From Talaromyces rugulosus (taxonomy: Eukaryota > Ascomycota > Eurotiomycetes > Eurotiales > Trichocomaceae): DNA of 64,000 bases. Below are positions 22,897 to 34,054 of this stretch, in pieces. The position numbers and the translations under genes are program-made. Below the pieces are notes generated by a model. It was not told the origin of the DNA, ran no database searches, and worked only from the letters and a program-made list of their open reading frames with translations. The stretch is taken from contig NC_049562.1 in NCBI RefSeq assembly GCF_013368755.1, positions 3,906,001 through 3,970,000 on the forward strand, written 5' to 3'. Positions within the stretch are counted from its first letter, which is position 1. Every line of letters starts with the position of its first letter.

Positions 22897-24034
22897 CTAC
22901 TTTTGTTCAAAGTCCCCTCCCCCGAGAATATCCTTGAGATTTACATCTCCGCTTCCCCTCTGCAAAGGCTGGCGCTGCCCTGCTCCTTCTTTCCATCCAA
23001 TCATAAAAATAATCCTAAACGTTGCTGGAATCCCGCCCTGGCCATTTCCAGATGCATTGCTCTCCTCTTTATGCAGCTCGCGGTATATGGCCTCGTTCGC
23101 CAAAAGCACGTCCTTGGAAAGAGGACCTCGCTGCAATGTAGCATTACTCTCGCCCATGGCCTGCAGGTCCTCCATCAACGCAAACGTGCTTGGGAAATCG
23201 ACCACGATATCCTCGACATCCACAGTGAGCATCTTGAACCCGGCCTTTGTCAGCAGCCCGCCAATGTCCTTCACATCAGCCAGAGGCGATATGTGCGGAA
23301 TCACGCCTCCGCGGCGCTCCATGTTTGCCAGCTGCAGCGACGACCGCAGCTCGAAGAGGGTGTCACCACCGAACATGGCGGCGATGAAGGGGCTGTCCGG
23401 TTTGAGAATGGAGTTTACTTGCGCCAGCAATGACGGAAGGTCGTTGATCCAGTGGATCGAGAGCGAGGACAGGACGAGATCGAAGGTATTGGGCTCGTAA
23501 GGTAGGTATTCCAGGTCCCGGATCACTTCGCGTTGAAGCGACAGTTCCTTGTTGAACTCGAGATCCTCGTCGCGGTATAGCAGGGCTTGTGACGTGTCGA
23601 CGCATTTGATATTTCCAATACGACTCGATATAGGTTGCAATGGCTCTGTTTCGGCCGGGTCTTCGTAGGGAACGGTCAAGGCGCGTGCAATATTACAGCT
23701 ATTTGCGCCGAGGTCGAGCACTGTAGGGAATGTTCTCTTGATGTCCTATAGATGCCGGTCACTACAAGTCAATATCTATACAACTAATCTTCCCTCGATT
23801 TGAAGGACGAACCAACAATCTGTCGCATAATCGCAAAGCTACCTCGTCTTTGAGGTAGTCCACATTGCGGCTTTGCTCGACATTGCTGCCAGCGCGGTCT
23901 TTTTGAATGCGCTTTGCAGCTCGGTTGAAGACTTCGAGAGATGGTCGTCCTGGTGTCTGCACGGCGTAGTTTCTCGTGATTATTTTGGTGCAAGGCCGCC
24001 AGCGGCTTCGTATTCTTGCTAATGGAACGGACAT
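22897..24034 (-). CDS. NDUFAF5: NDUFAF5-like mitochondrial methyltransferase, complex I assembly
   Basis: Ortholog of NDUFAF5, a mitochondrial matrix class I SAM-fold protein needed for early complex I assembly; the human protein hydroxylates an arginine in NDUFS7. Two exons, 23813-24034 and 22897-23745, give 356 residues. The N-terminus is an arginine-rich presequence (MSVPLARIRSRWRPC, NYAVQTP). The start of the mature protein carries VFNRAAKRIQKDRAG, and splicing joins RLCDRLL to DIKRTFPTVLDLGANSCNIA, the SAM-binding motif I with the first glycine of the usual GxGxG replaced within LGANSC. Further family blocks are FDLVLSSLSIHWINDLPSLL and DSPFIAAMFGGDTLFELRSS. The donor is the unusual gttcgt; it is the only one that keeps RLLDIKR. 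Its divergent neighbour encodes dynactin p62. Function by orthology is confident. Confidence 0.93.
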
Positions 24035-24498
24035 GTTGCTGTTGAATTGTAATCCAAAAATTTTTTTTAAAACATCCCGCAGCTCGGATTATGGACTAAG
24101 CCATGTTGAGGCCCTGGGGTGATGGTGGTGGTGTATAAAAAAACGGTTGTTCTGAGCAAGCATGACGACAAGGGAGGAAGTTCTCCGCAAGCTTGGACTC
24201 CGCGGTCTGTTTTGGATCCACGCAGCTCGCCCCGCCCCGACCACTCTCTTCGTCTTGTCGACTGAATGCTATGTTTTCTGAATAATTCAATAATAGAGGC
24301 GCGACGTGTTGAGGAAGACCATTGATTCGGCCAAACGACAAACATAAAGGGTCCCTGATATGCAGTGAATAAACCACCACCCCCGTCGCCCCGTCGCAAA
24401 GACCGCGTTTCTTTAGGGGCTACCTACCGAATGCGAATTTCGACACATCACACAATCTTTAATACAACCACTTCTTCAATTGATCTGCTCGTCCCAAA
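24035..24498. other. Divergent promoter, NDUFAF5 and dynactin p62
   Basis: Short bidirectional promoter of 464 bases. A T-rich element (about 24061-24069) lies close to the methyltransferase start. No other gene is visible. Confidence 0.5.
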
Positions 24499-26486
24499 AT
24501 GTCGCGCCCGTTTCCGTACACGTACATATCGTGTCCCTGCGCCCTGAGCAGACCCCCAGACCCGTCCAAACGAAGCTCCAGAGAGCTGTCGCCAAAGAAA
24601 CAGTCGTCGCCTCGAAAAAAGACACAAGAGGATAACGAAGCAGACAAGAAAAAAAAGGAATCAGACTACGAAGAGGATGAAATCGAGCAGACGTTTAATC
24701 CCAAATCGGCTCGAGCCAACTTCTCCCTGTATCCGCCAGAGCAACTCCTATACTGCGAAGATTGTCATCAGATCAAGTGTCCGAGATGCATAACAGAGGA
24801 GATAGTGTGCTGGTACTGCCCAAACTGTCTGTTTGAAACGCCGAGCAGCATGGTTCGCAGTGAAGGCAATCGGTGGGTTTAGTTGATATTTTTTTTGGTT
24901 TTAATTCTTAAGACTAAGTGGATTTATTCAGATGCGCTCGAAATTGCTTCAATTGTCCTGTCTGCACAGCTCCGCTAGCGGTCACGACGCTGGACAACAC
25001 CGCAGAGAATGGGACACAGCAAGGGCCATGGATATTAGCTTGCGGATATTGCATGTGGACGACCTTGGATGTCGGGATCCAGTTTCACAAACCAACCAAT
25101 ATCCGGTCCCAACTGGCCAAGATAGATGAAGAGAAGGGGGTAACAACAAGAGGCGGTCATCGAACGATGCAGGACTTGAAATCACCACTGTCGTCAACAA
25201 CTACAACCGGAGGACTAGAGAGCCCAGCCTGGGAGGAAGAAGAAGATGACTCGTCTTCAGCGACGCCAACGCCAGAAACTCCGGCTGAGCTCGACCCAAC
25301 CGCGAGATTCGCAGCGCTCAAACGCTTCTACACCAAACAGATCGAAGACACCTCTATTTCCGCAACTGATCCTCTGTCGTCGGACTTTGGGGCAGCCTTT
25401 TCGTCGCCCAGCGCGCTGAACCGGATCATGTCCATCTACACATCGTCCTCGCATCTCTACGGCGGCGGGGCGAAAAAGGCCAAATCCAAACCACCAGTGA
25501 TGCGAGAAGCACTCAGCCCAGAGGAAGGGCTCAAAATAATGGGTGCGGACAGTGACCAATTAACCATCAACCGCATAGCCTCTGAAGACTGCACATGGGA
25601 CGACATGCTCTCGAGCGAGCAACGAGCCTTTCAATCTCCCGACGCGCGGTTCGTCGACGACCTACGACCACTGCCCGTGCTTCTCCGAACGAAAAGATCC
25701 AAACGCTGCAAATCATGTAAACACATCCTGGTCAAGCCCGAATTCAAGCCCGCCTCCACGCGGTTTCGCATTCGGCTGATCGCGCTCAGCTACATCCCAC
25801 TGCCCACGCTGCGCCCTCTGATGCCAGCCGCGCTGCCGGGCCAGGCTGTGTCGGCGACCTCGTTGCTGCAACTCAATCTGGACGCGCTCTCACCGCTGCG
25901 GCCGATTCAGTACCTGCTCACGCTGAAAAATCACATGTTCGACCCTGTTCGAGTAACGCTGGCGACTCCCTCGCTTACCCCGGGTCGTGTGGCTTCCAAA
26001 GTCACCATTCTCTGCCCACAATTTGAACTTGGCGCAAACAGCGACGTCTGGGATGAAGCACTGCAAGCCGCGCCAGCCGCGCCGAGCTCCTCGACAAACC
26101 CGCTATCACGACCAGGAGCCCCCGGATACGAGAAAGTAGCCGAGGCAGGCAAAGTCTGGGACAAGGGACGCAACTGGACAACAGTCGTGCTCGAAGTCGT
26201 GCCCGAGGCCCTACCAGGAACAAACCCAACTATCCCACTCCCCTCATCCGAGGATGAGGAGCACAAGGATGATTCCCCCTTACGTGAAGATGAAGATGTG
26301 CTTGATATTCCCGTGTTTGTGCATTTGGAATGGGACTCGGAAAATCAAATGGATCCGGAACATCAAGACCGACATTCGCGACAGCGCGAGAAAGATGGTG
26401 ATAACGACAAGGCCGACTTGGTGAAGCGCGAGCTGGCATATTGGATGGTTCTTGGGGTTGGGAGGATATCGTCCAAGGTGTATTAG
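24499..26486 (+). CDS. DCTN4: Dynactin subunit 4 (p62, RO-2)
   Basis: Pointed-end-complex subunit of dynactin, the cofactor that activates dynein for nuclear migration and endosome transport in hyphae (Neurospora RO-2). Two exons, 24499-24872 and 24932-26486, give 642 residues. The N-terminus has a zinc-rich module: SCPC, then YCEDCHQIKCPRCITEE, WYCPNCLF, and across the intron CARNCFNCPVC, followed by WILACGYCMWTTLDVGIQF, all typical for p62. A charged Lys/Glu insert sits at 30-75. Later blocks are SKRCKSCKHILVKPEFKPAS with another CxxC, and RIRLIALSYIPLPTLRPLMP. The C-terminal half contains acidic low-complexity sequence before a conserved strand (IPVFVHLEWDSE) and the end ELAYWMVLGVGRISSKVY. 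Cys pairs from the two exons only line up if the intron is removed. Confidence 0.93.
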
Positions 26487-27008
26487 CAGATGTGATTGAG
26501 ATAGATACCAGTGTGCATAGCATAGCCATAACACATAATCATTATGAAAAGTCAAACTACTGATTATATCCATCCCTACGACGCAAAAAAAAAAGGAACG
26601 TTTAAAGTAGAAGATTTTTTGACATTGCCAAGCACGGATCATGGGACATGACATGACATGCTCAATTTGAGATCGTTGGCTACATAACATTATAACCAAC
26701 AGCCTCGATGTGTTTAGGAAACAATGACAAGCCCTTTTTCTTGACCGTCACTGTCATCTATGTGATGATTAGAGAGAAAAAAACAACCGTTTGAATAATT
26801 TTTTTTTCTCATTCTCATCTCTCCCTCCCCATCTTTTTTTATGCGACTTTCCCACAACCGGTTGTCATATCTCGAGTTGGAAAGAAAACACCCAGCAGAG
26901 ATGATTATAATAAACAAAAAAAAGAAGCTCCCGCACGAATCCACAAAAAGAATAAGAAAAGAAAAAAAAAGTCAAAATACTATTCAACTAATTTTTTATT
27001 TCTCCTCT
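26487..27008. other. Convergent 3' region between dynactin p62 and RPS7
   Basis: Spacer between two convergent genes, rich in A/T homopolymers. No gene visible; it should hold the polyadenylation signals of both neighbours. Confidence 0.6.
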
Positions 27009-27844
27009 CTAGTACTCGGCGGCGCTGCTCTGGGGGAACTCAAAGACAACGTTGCGGCCGGTCAACCGTCGGTAGACCTCACCGTAAGCATCGAGACGGT
27101 GGTCGACACCACCACGCTCCTTCTCGTCGAGGATGACCTTGATGGTCTTGCTGCCGTCCTCCTTGGTGCGGACACGCTTTCCGACAATCTCGACGGGGTA
27201 GACAATGTCCGACAGGATGGAGTCGTGCACGGCGGTCAGAGTGCGCGAGCGCGGGCGCTTTTGAGTGAGGGTGTTGCGGGAGCGAGCAGAGCGCTTGGGG
27301 CGGGGAAGGATGCGGCGAGAAGCAATGATGATGACATGGCGGTCAGAGAACTTCTTCTCGAGCTCACGGGTGAGGCTGGTTTTATATAATTAGTATGTTG
27401 TGTGTGAAACAAGAAAACCCAAATGTTGGCTGGCTGGTGGGCATACCGCTGCTGGATCTTGTGGAAGCCCTGGAGAAGGGGGACAGGGACGAAGATGGCA
27501 ATGGCCTTCTTGCCGTGGCCGACCTCGATCTGTTGGAAAAATTATCAGTGGTGTTCGATGTTCGATATTCGATATTGAAAACAGATTGAGCGTCTTGAGA
27601 AATCGACCAATTCCACACAATTGTAACCACCCTGAAAACGCAATCCAAAAGAGATTAAAAAAATAAAAAGTAACAATAAAAAACCTACCTCGCGAGCAGA
27701 CACAAACTGCAGAGGGCGCAGAGAAGCCTTCAAGTCCTGGGTGTTGCTCTCCAGGTCGAACAGAGCACTGGCGAGCGAAGACTCCAACTCAGAGGGGCTC
27801 GCTCTCGAGGGAGAGTTGGCGGCGATCTTGTTGACGGCAGCCAT
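27009..27844 (-). CDS. RPS7: 40S ribosomal protein S7 (eS7)
   Basis: Small-subunit ribosomal protein eS7 of 201 residues. Three exons: 27689-27844, 27447-27529 and 27009-27375. The joined protein reads [96 protein letters not shown] and ends [30 protein letters not shown], which is diagnostic for eS7 along its whole length. The first intron (159 nt) and second (71 nt) have canonical ends (gtaggt..caacag and gtatgc..accag). The upstream region should be a strong ribosomal-protein promoter. Nothing is unusual. Confidence 0.97.
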
Positions 27845-28365
27845 GATTGTGCGATTGTGCAGGACAGGCTTTGGTGAAAAATCCTGTTGGCGACTGCTGG
27901 CTTGTCGGGTGGTCGTGGAGAGAGAAGGGTCGAAAAAACGAAGTTATCGCGGAGCCACGCACACACACACACAAGAGTCGGTGCTCCAATGTGCGTCGAT
28001 CTCGACGAATCGCTTGGCGGGCCTCTCGCTTAGGCGAATTACTAGTCTATGTTGGGTTAGACCTGACCTATTTGGGACTAGTGGGTCCCGTGATCTGGGT
28101 CTTTGGATCTGGCGTTCTATTGGTCAATCTTGCCTGCGGACTCTCTATATCAATGTATTTAGATTTAATCCATAGAATAAGAAGTATTATTGATATCAAT
28201 TGTCTAACACATGTGATACGGTGGCGATTGACTTGCCGACGGCAGGTCACCTACTAATAGGGACATGAAAAGAACAGGAAAGGAACAAGAAAAAGATCCG
28301 AATCGGCGCATGGAAATCAGTCTTCATAAGCATCTCAAAAGGTGATCGATAAAACAACAACAAAA
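27845..28365. other. RPS7 promoter and 3' flank of the Rab5 gene
   Basis: Intergenic, about 520 bases. It contains a CA dinucleotide run at 27960-27973 close to the RPS7 start. No further gene. Confidence 0.5.
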
Positions 28366-29328
28366 TCAACACGCGCATCCTTCCTTGGCCCCCGCAGCGC
28401 TGCGGTCGCCGAGGTTGACTCGGGAATCGTCTCCCGACCTGCCTGGCCCAAGAGACGTCTGGCCACCAGCTCCCGGACCCGTCTTTGCGCCCTTGAGATT
28501 TGTTTCGGGGATCGCATTGGCGATCGCTGTAAACACTTCTGAGACGTTGAATCCCGTTTTGGCACTGGTCTCGAAGAACAAGAGCCCTTCTTCGTCTGCG
28601 TACGTGCTGGCTTCGCGGGTCGAGATCTTGCGCGCATCCGACGTCGCATTGTCATTGTCCTCGCCGTCGTCGACATCATTATTCTCGCCACCGCCTGTTT
28701 CGTCGTCTGCGTCTGCGTCTGGGCCCGGCGCGCCGTTGTCAGCTGTGTCAGCAGCAGACGTTGCGGTCGCTGCCTCGTCGCCGTCGCCGCCCCCGGAGCT
28801 GGTGAGATCGAGTTTGTTTCCCACGAGCGCGATGACGATGCCGGGGCTGGCTTGGCGTTGGAGCTCGGCGACCCAGTGCTTTGCTTTCACCAGTGACGAG
28901 GGCTTTGTCAAGTCATATACAACGAGAGCGGCCTGGGCGTTTCGGTAGTACATTGGCGCCAGCGAGGCAAACCGTTCTTGTCCCGCGGTATCCCAGATTT
29001 CGAATTTGATTGTTCGTGTCGGTAGCGAGCATTTTTGAGTCAGGAAAGCGGCTGTAAAGAATTAGTAAATTCATATCATATCGATAGATAGATAAAGGAC
29101 AATAGTAGTGGATCAAAGTACATACCGCCGATTGTAGGTTCCTTGTTCTCCTGAAAGTCATTGTTCACAAATCGCAGAACCAGCGACGACTATCCGCACG
29201 TTGTGTCAGCCAGTATCGACAAGAATATCCTCATCTTCAGATCATACCTTTCCGACAGCCGCCTCGCCGAGTAGCACGAGCTTGACACTGCTGCTCGGCT
29301 TCGGGCCAGCTGGGGCTGAGTCTGACAT
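28366..29328 (-). CDS. VPS21: Rab5-family GTPase (Vps21/Ypt5-like) with acidic insertion
   Basis: Small GTPase of the Rab5 group that controls early endosome fusion and motility. Three exons, 29248-29328, 29126-29189 and 28366-29051, give 276 residues, well above the usual 210-220. G motifs are intact: [16 protein letters not shown] (P-loop), WDTAGQERF (69-75 region), NKLD (128-131) and ETSAK (210-214). Effector-region sequence [19 protein letters not shown] is Rab5-like, and the C-terminus ends CAC, a geranylgeranylation signal. Between NKLD and ETSAK lies an insertion of roughly 55 residues (about 133-190), made mainly of Gly, Ala, Asp, Glu and Asn. The insertion is continuous exon, with no splice sites at its borders. 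Rab5 paralogs exist in Aspergillus (RabA, RabB); which one this is cannot be settled here. Confidence 0.93.
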
Positions 29329-31425
29329 GGTTGCTTAATAGCAAGTGTATTATTCTTTTTTGGTTCAAGACGTGTGTGTCAGGCAGATATAGCGCGGTGA
29401 AATATATAATTCGCAGAATTTGCCGGGTTGGCCGGGGTTGGTTGTTTGTTATCGCCACTCGAAATATAATGGTCAGCCGGGCGGCGTATCAAGAGGGTAA
29501 TCGGCGAGCTGAATAAAAAGAGTTGTTTGTTTGCTTGACGGAAATCCGGCCCCAAGTGGTAAGCATGCAATAAATTAAAAAACAAGTTTCGTGGTTCGAC
29601 TGTGTTAAATACGAACAAAGCCTGAATGAAGGACAGCAACTCCCAGGCAGCCTGATTAATAGGGAGCTTTGCGCGCCGGTGACGGCCCTCGTCGGGACGT
29701 CGTCTTGGATAGAGCTGGCGGGGCTAGTACAAAAGCAGGCATAGTGCGGTGGGCGGCACGTGATCTGGCCTGCACTTTTTTAATTATAGCAACAACATCA
29801 ACATCAACAAGATGTAAATGTGTATATGACTATTTGAATTTTTCGGGTTACCTCGGTAGAATAGTTGTCTCAACCCGACACGATCGTAATCTTCAATTCG
29901 GATTCTTCCGTCACTTCCACTCAGACAGATTATTAGGGGTTAAGAGTCAAACGGATAAGGCAAGCTGACATCATCGTCATCATCAAGGTGATACGAGATA
30001 CGAGGAACATTCCAGAGCATGGCCGTTTACGCCTTTAGCAGAAGAAGATGTTGCTATTTTTGTACATTGTTAGTATATAGCACCCCGGTCATGTTTCCTC
30101 AGCAGATCAAACGAACATCACAATGCAGTTGACAATCCTTTTTTATTTTAATTTGCAAGGATAATCAATACGAACGAATCTATTATACATGTCTCTGATC
30201 GATCAAACGCTGGCCCGCGGATTGATAAGTTCCGATATTCCTGGGCTTGTGCAGTGAAAAAAAAAATACTTATTTTAAATCAGACCGGATTTTGTCTGTA
30301 CAACGTAACACCAACACACAAACACAAACACACCTGGCAAGCACTACGCCAACGACCTTTGTTTCCGGAATGGTGGGCAGTCCCGACCAGAATAAAATCC
30401 AAATAGTTCGGGGAATTACGAAAACGAGATCCGCCCCCTCAGCGAAAGCAGTCGGTTCGGAAATTTAGATGAACGTGTGTTTGCAACAATGCAAACACGT
30501 AGGGAACTGGACAATGAACCCACCCAAGCTAGTCTCTGCTTGAAGTCGGTCTAGATGGGCCGATTAAGCTAGATACAATGAATGATAATACTGATAACGA
30601 TAATGGCATAAATTAAAGCTGAAATATAGTAATATAGTAGTAGACAAACCAAAAGGACCAGCCCTAGATGCAATCAAAATGTGACGTCGTGATACATGCC
30701 CTCCAAAAAAATCCAAAATCCTCCATGATTAAAAAAACATAATAAAAAACATCCAAACGACGCAGATCGGTGATCAAGAAAATCAACCAACTCTGCTGCA
30801 TTTCCAAAAATTGTACATGAGTATCTCCAAGTCGACGGCAAAGAAGCAGAAAGAAAAAAATGCAGAAAAAAAGGTTGACTGTGAAGTCGAGGTTCTAAAT
30901 AATAATAATAAAAATCCTGGTATATCCCATGCTTGCCATGATAACTGTCCCGTCTATAGTCGAACGCCGTGGTGTAAAATCAGATCCCGTAGATAATGAA
31001 ATAATAAAAGACTTTTTAGCAACGTCGCAACGGAAAAAAGGAAAACGAAGCACCGATCAACTGGGGCGTGCCGAACTGGAATCGCCGGGGAAAAATGATC
31101 GAGCTCAAAAAACGGAATGGTGGTACAGTCGCATTCGAAAAAGGCACGATTAAAAAGAAATCTATGTCGGGAGTAAAAGAAGGCCAGTCCGTGGAAAGTG
31201 ACTGGCGAGTCACTCTAAGAAGAGAGAAGGACGGTCTAACAGAGGTGTAAGAATAAGGATCATCAACCGGGGTGAGGAACGAGCTAACATACCGAACCGG
31301 ACTGCACGTATACAGGTGCTCGACATAAGTTGAGAAGGCGAGCACCAGGGCAGCCGTGAGGCAGTCGTAGTATCGACGGGAGTTGGCTCATCCGCTCCAG
31401 ATGTTCGGCGATGATAGGATTTCAT
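29329..31425. other. Intergenic region between Rab5 and the candidate tiny gene
   Basis: About 2.1 kb without a convincing gene. It is AT-rich with many A runs between 30250 and 30900, and short open frames of 60-100 codons that look random. The 3' part (31000-31425) would be the downstream flank of the tiny gene on the minus strand. Confidence 0.5.
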
Positions 31426-31530
31426 CTATCGGCGAGACGGAGGAGGTGGAGGAGCACCGGGTTTTTTGACTCCGGTAGTGTCGTAGGCGCCACGGCCCAT
31501 GTTTGTTGCGGAGAGATCTCGGACAATCAT
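31426..31530 (-). CDS. Candidate 34-residue protein with poly-Pro end
   Basis: Very small open frame: MIVRDLSATNMGRGAYDTTG followed by VKKPGAPPPPPSRR and a stop. The ATG at 31530 has a good fungal context (cttcacaATGATT). An in-frame ATG at 31578 would give 50 residues and one at 31458+ (the MGRG Met) a 24-residue form. Support for a real transcript is indirect. The upstream minus-strand sequence is a long CT-rich stretch. A TATA-like tataaata lies at 31676-31684, about 100-150 bases before the starts. A consensus donor (ataag|gtgagt, intron side 31710) and an acceptor just before cttcacaATG (31538) would make a 173-nt leader intron. TATA box and leader intron overlap, so only one of these readings can be right. 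I do not recognise the protein. The same frame extends upstream without a sensible protein. Confidence 0.4.
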   Translation of the reverse strand: MIVRDLSATNMGRGAYDTTGVKKPGAPPPPPSRR

Positions 31531-31675
31531 TGTGAAGCTGGAGTGGGAAATCGCCGTGTCAGTCGAGTTCAGATGCATCCCTTGCGAGAGAGTCGCGACT
31601 GTGTTCGATGTGGGTGGTTGAGATAGTTGAATGTTGTGGGAACGAGAAAGGGGTGGAGAGAAGGGCGCGGCAGGT

Positions 31676-31684
31676 GTATTTATA
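31676..31684 (-). promoter_or_regulatory. TATA-box-like element
   Basis: On the minus strand the sequence reads tgtataaataca, followed by a CT-rich block and acaacattcaac, the normal order of a strong fungal core promoter. It would drive the candidate tiny gene. The alternative is that the element is inside a leader intron and has no promoter role. Confidence 0.4.
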
Positions 31685-32639
31685 CAGGTCGACCAGTGAT
31701 AAAAACTCACCTTATGTAATGCGAGAGTACTCAACAGAGAGATAAAAAAAAAAGTAAAGAGAATGTGGTGACGGGTTGATGGAACCAACGGCCGACTGGA
31801 CAGCACAGCAAAAGCTGAGCAACGACAAAATGAATGACAGGCCTGGTTGCAAGACAAGGCAGGGTCCCAGGAAGGTTGTGCAGCCGGGCAGAAGGCAGTC
31901 TTTTTGAAGGTTCCCTGCAGTTCCGGCAAGTCGGGTGGCACCTAGGGAGATGTTCGGTTTGCTTTTAGGCAGGAATGTGAGGCAAACCGGGCTGGTGGGT
32001 GGGAGGCCAGGGATGGACAGGTCTCGGAGGATGCAATTCGTCGATGTGATATGGCGTGCTGCAGACTGAGTTTATCAGGTATTTTTGTTTTTTTTTTCTG
32101 ATTTCAAACAGATCTGACAGGGTTTCCTTTCTTTTTCTGGGAAGAAAAAGAGAAAGAGAAACAAGGATAGGCAAGGAGGCGCGCGGCCGGGTACGTGTAA
32201 CACGGAGTTGGAACAAGTAGTCTGCAGAAGATGATGTATCGCAAGGAGGTCGACTGGGAGGCAGGTATATGTACTGGGAGGTCGGCCCAGAGTAGACGGG
32301 AAACAACCGAGTTGATGAGACAAGACAGATAGACAGAAAAAAAGGAATGACGATGGCAAACAAAAAGCAACACGCACAAAAGCAAAAAGCAGAGCAATCA
32401 CAAGGCGAACGCAGAAATGTTGCCGGAAGGGGGAGCTCTAGCGTTGATATATTTTTTTTTTTTTCACTTTTCGGGCCCTTTTCGCGCCCCTGCCCAAGGC
32501 TCCTCCCAAACCCAATAATCGGAGCAGGGGAAATTGATCGCAAATAACAATCATCAATCTAGGCGCTTCGGGCCTAGTTGTTATCCGGCGCTAACCCTAC
32601 AATCGACTAGTGGGGTACCTGGTTTATTACAATTTACGT

Positions 32640-32960
32640 GTGTGGGTATTTCCGCGCTAGTAGCAAAAGGCGGACCCGGGGGACAGGAACGTACCGCAAC
32701 GGCGATGGCGAGTGGGGCCATCGCCCATCGGCGCAATCCTGCCTGGCCCGCTTCGCCCAATCGCACTGCGAGTCCAGCCCCCCCTGGCGGCTGCGCTTGG
32801 CCCGGACCGGCCTAGCGCCTGCGTTCCCGCCGGGCCCACTTGTTCCAGTGGGCTGCGCACCGCTAGTCCGTTTATGGTAAGATGCCGAAATACACAAAAC
32901 CCCACCCGGCTGTAGTCGCTGCTTTCCTCCTTGGGCCAAGCGCCGCGCCCTGTGGGGCCA
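32640..32960. other. GC-rich island with short perfect hairpins
   Basis: A block of clearly higher GC than its AT-rich surroundings. It contains ggcgatgg (32701-32708) paired with ccatcgcc (32718-32725), and gcccact (32834-32840) paired with agtgggc (32847-32853). Open frames exist on both strands because stops are rare in GC-rich sequence, but none looks like a protein family. Identity unknown; possibly a structured RNA or a repeat fragment. Confidence 0.45.
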
Positions 32961-33624
32961 TTGGAACCCGAGGCTTACTCCTATTATTATTATTTACTAA
33001 CAATACACTCATAATACTCTGTTCCTACTCCGGGATATCTCAGCGCTGGGTTGACATCCCTGCTAGACCCGCCCGTTGCACTCTATCATTCATCCCATGT
33101 CAAAGCTGACCGAGTGATTCATCCAATGCAGAGCACTGGCAACCCTGCTATAGTTGGTTTGTACGTACGCAGCAGTTGGCCAAATCCAGCTATCAACCCC
33201 CCTCAACATTACGGAGTAAGAACAGGGCGACCCAGATACAGACAACGCGGGATGGGATCACTGATTGTAAATACAAATAGTAACAATGACCAGCGTTGGC
33301 GGGTGGCCTCAATAGTGATTATTGGCTTATCCGGCCCCTTTTCCACACACCACACACCACACCCCCCTTTCCAAAGCCACCGTCAAATCACCGTGTCAAG
33401 TACGGAGGGCTCTGTACTCTCGCGTACTCGCAATAATTCCTTGATCCTGTCAAATGATATAATTCAATGCCTGTCTGGTAAATTCCCTCGTTCCAGCAGG
33501 ATTTACCATGACCGCCACCGTTGGCCGTGTCAGGCCCAGGGGAGTGCCGGCAGCGTGTTGACAGGGATGGCTTGCGGGATGGGGGCTGAAGAAGCTTATC
33601 GTCATGGCAATACAGAAACACACC

Positions 33625-33648
33625 TTTTTTTTTTTTTTTTTTTTTTTT
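33625..33648 (+). repeat. Poly-T tract (24 T)
   Basis: Uninterrupted run of 24 T in non-coding DNA. It could be the tail of a retroposed sequence on the minus strand, but no element is recognisable beside it. Confidence 0.85.
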
Positions 33649-34033
33649 CCCATAAGTACGTAATATTTCTTCTTTTGGCGTACAGAGTACTACCGATGCC
33701 ACGCGATAATTCCGTAGAAGTTTAAACGCTACACAGAGCGATTCCCAACTAAGTAATGGATCATTCTGATGGATTCTTTTTGAACAACGGGGACCAAAAT
33801 CCCGGTGGTTGGTTCCACTAGTCTCGCGTGGCTCTCCCCCAGCCTGCTACGTTACCGTACGTTGCAGGCCCCATCGAACCAGACGATCATAGACGATTCC
33901 AGTGCGACTAGGCTACTAACTCGGTAGCACGGTAATTGGGTGCGACATGCCAGGGTGGCCTTGGAACGGAAACATGGAAGAGGCCGACTTACGACTCCGT
34001 GTTACAAGTTGTACAGAAGAAGAGAGAGAGATC

Positions 34034-34054
34034 AAAAAAAAAAAAAAAAAAAAA
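34034..34054 (+). repeat. Poly-A tract (about 21 A)
   Basis: Run of about 21 A preceded by an agagagag stretch. No associated element is visible. Confidence 0.8.

Noticed and set aside
28385..28948. Plus-strand frame of 187 codons
   Set aside because: Antisense shadow of the Rab5 last exon.
31965..32543. Minus-strand frame of 192 codons rich in Phe, Ser, Pro and Leu
   Set aside because: Composition reflects the pyrimidine-rich strand; no family or conserved motif, several overlapping frames are equally open.
32634..32939. Overlapping open frames on both strands of the GC-rich island
   Set aside because: Open only because stops are rare in GC-rich DNA; no frame looks like a protein family.
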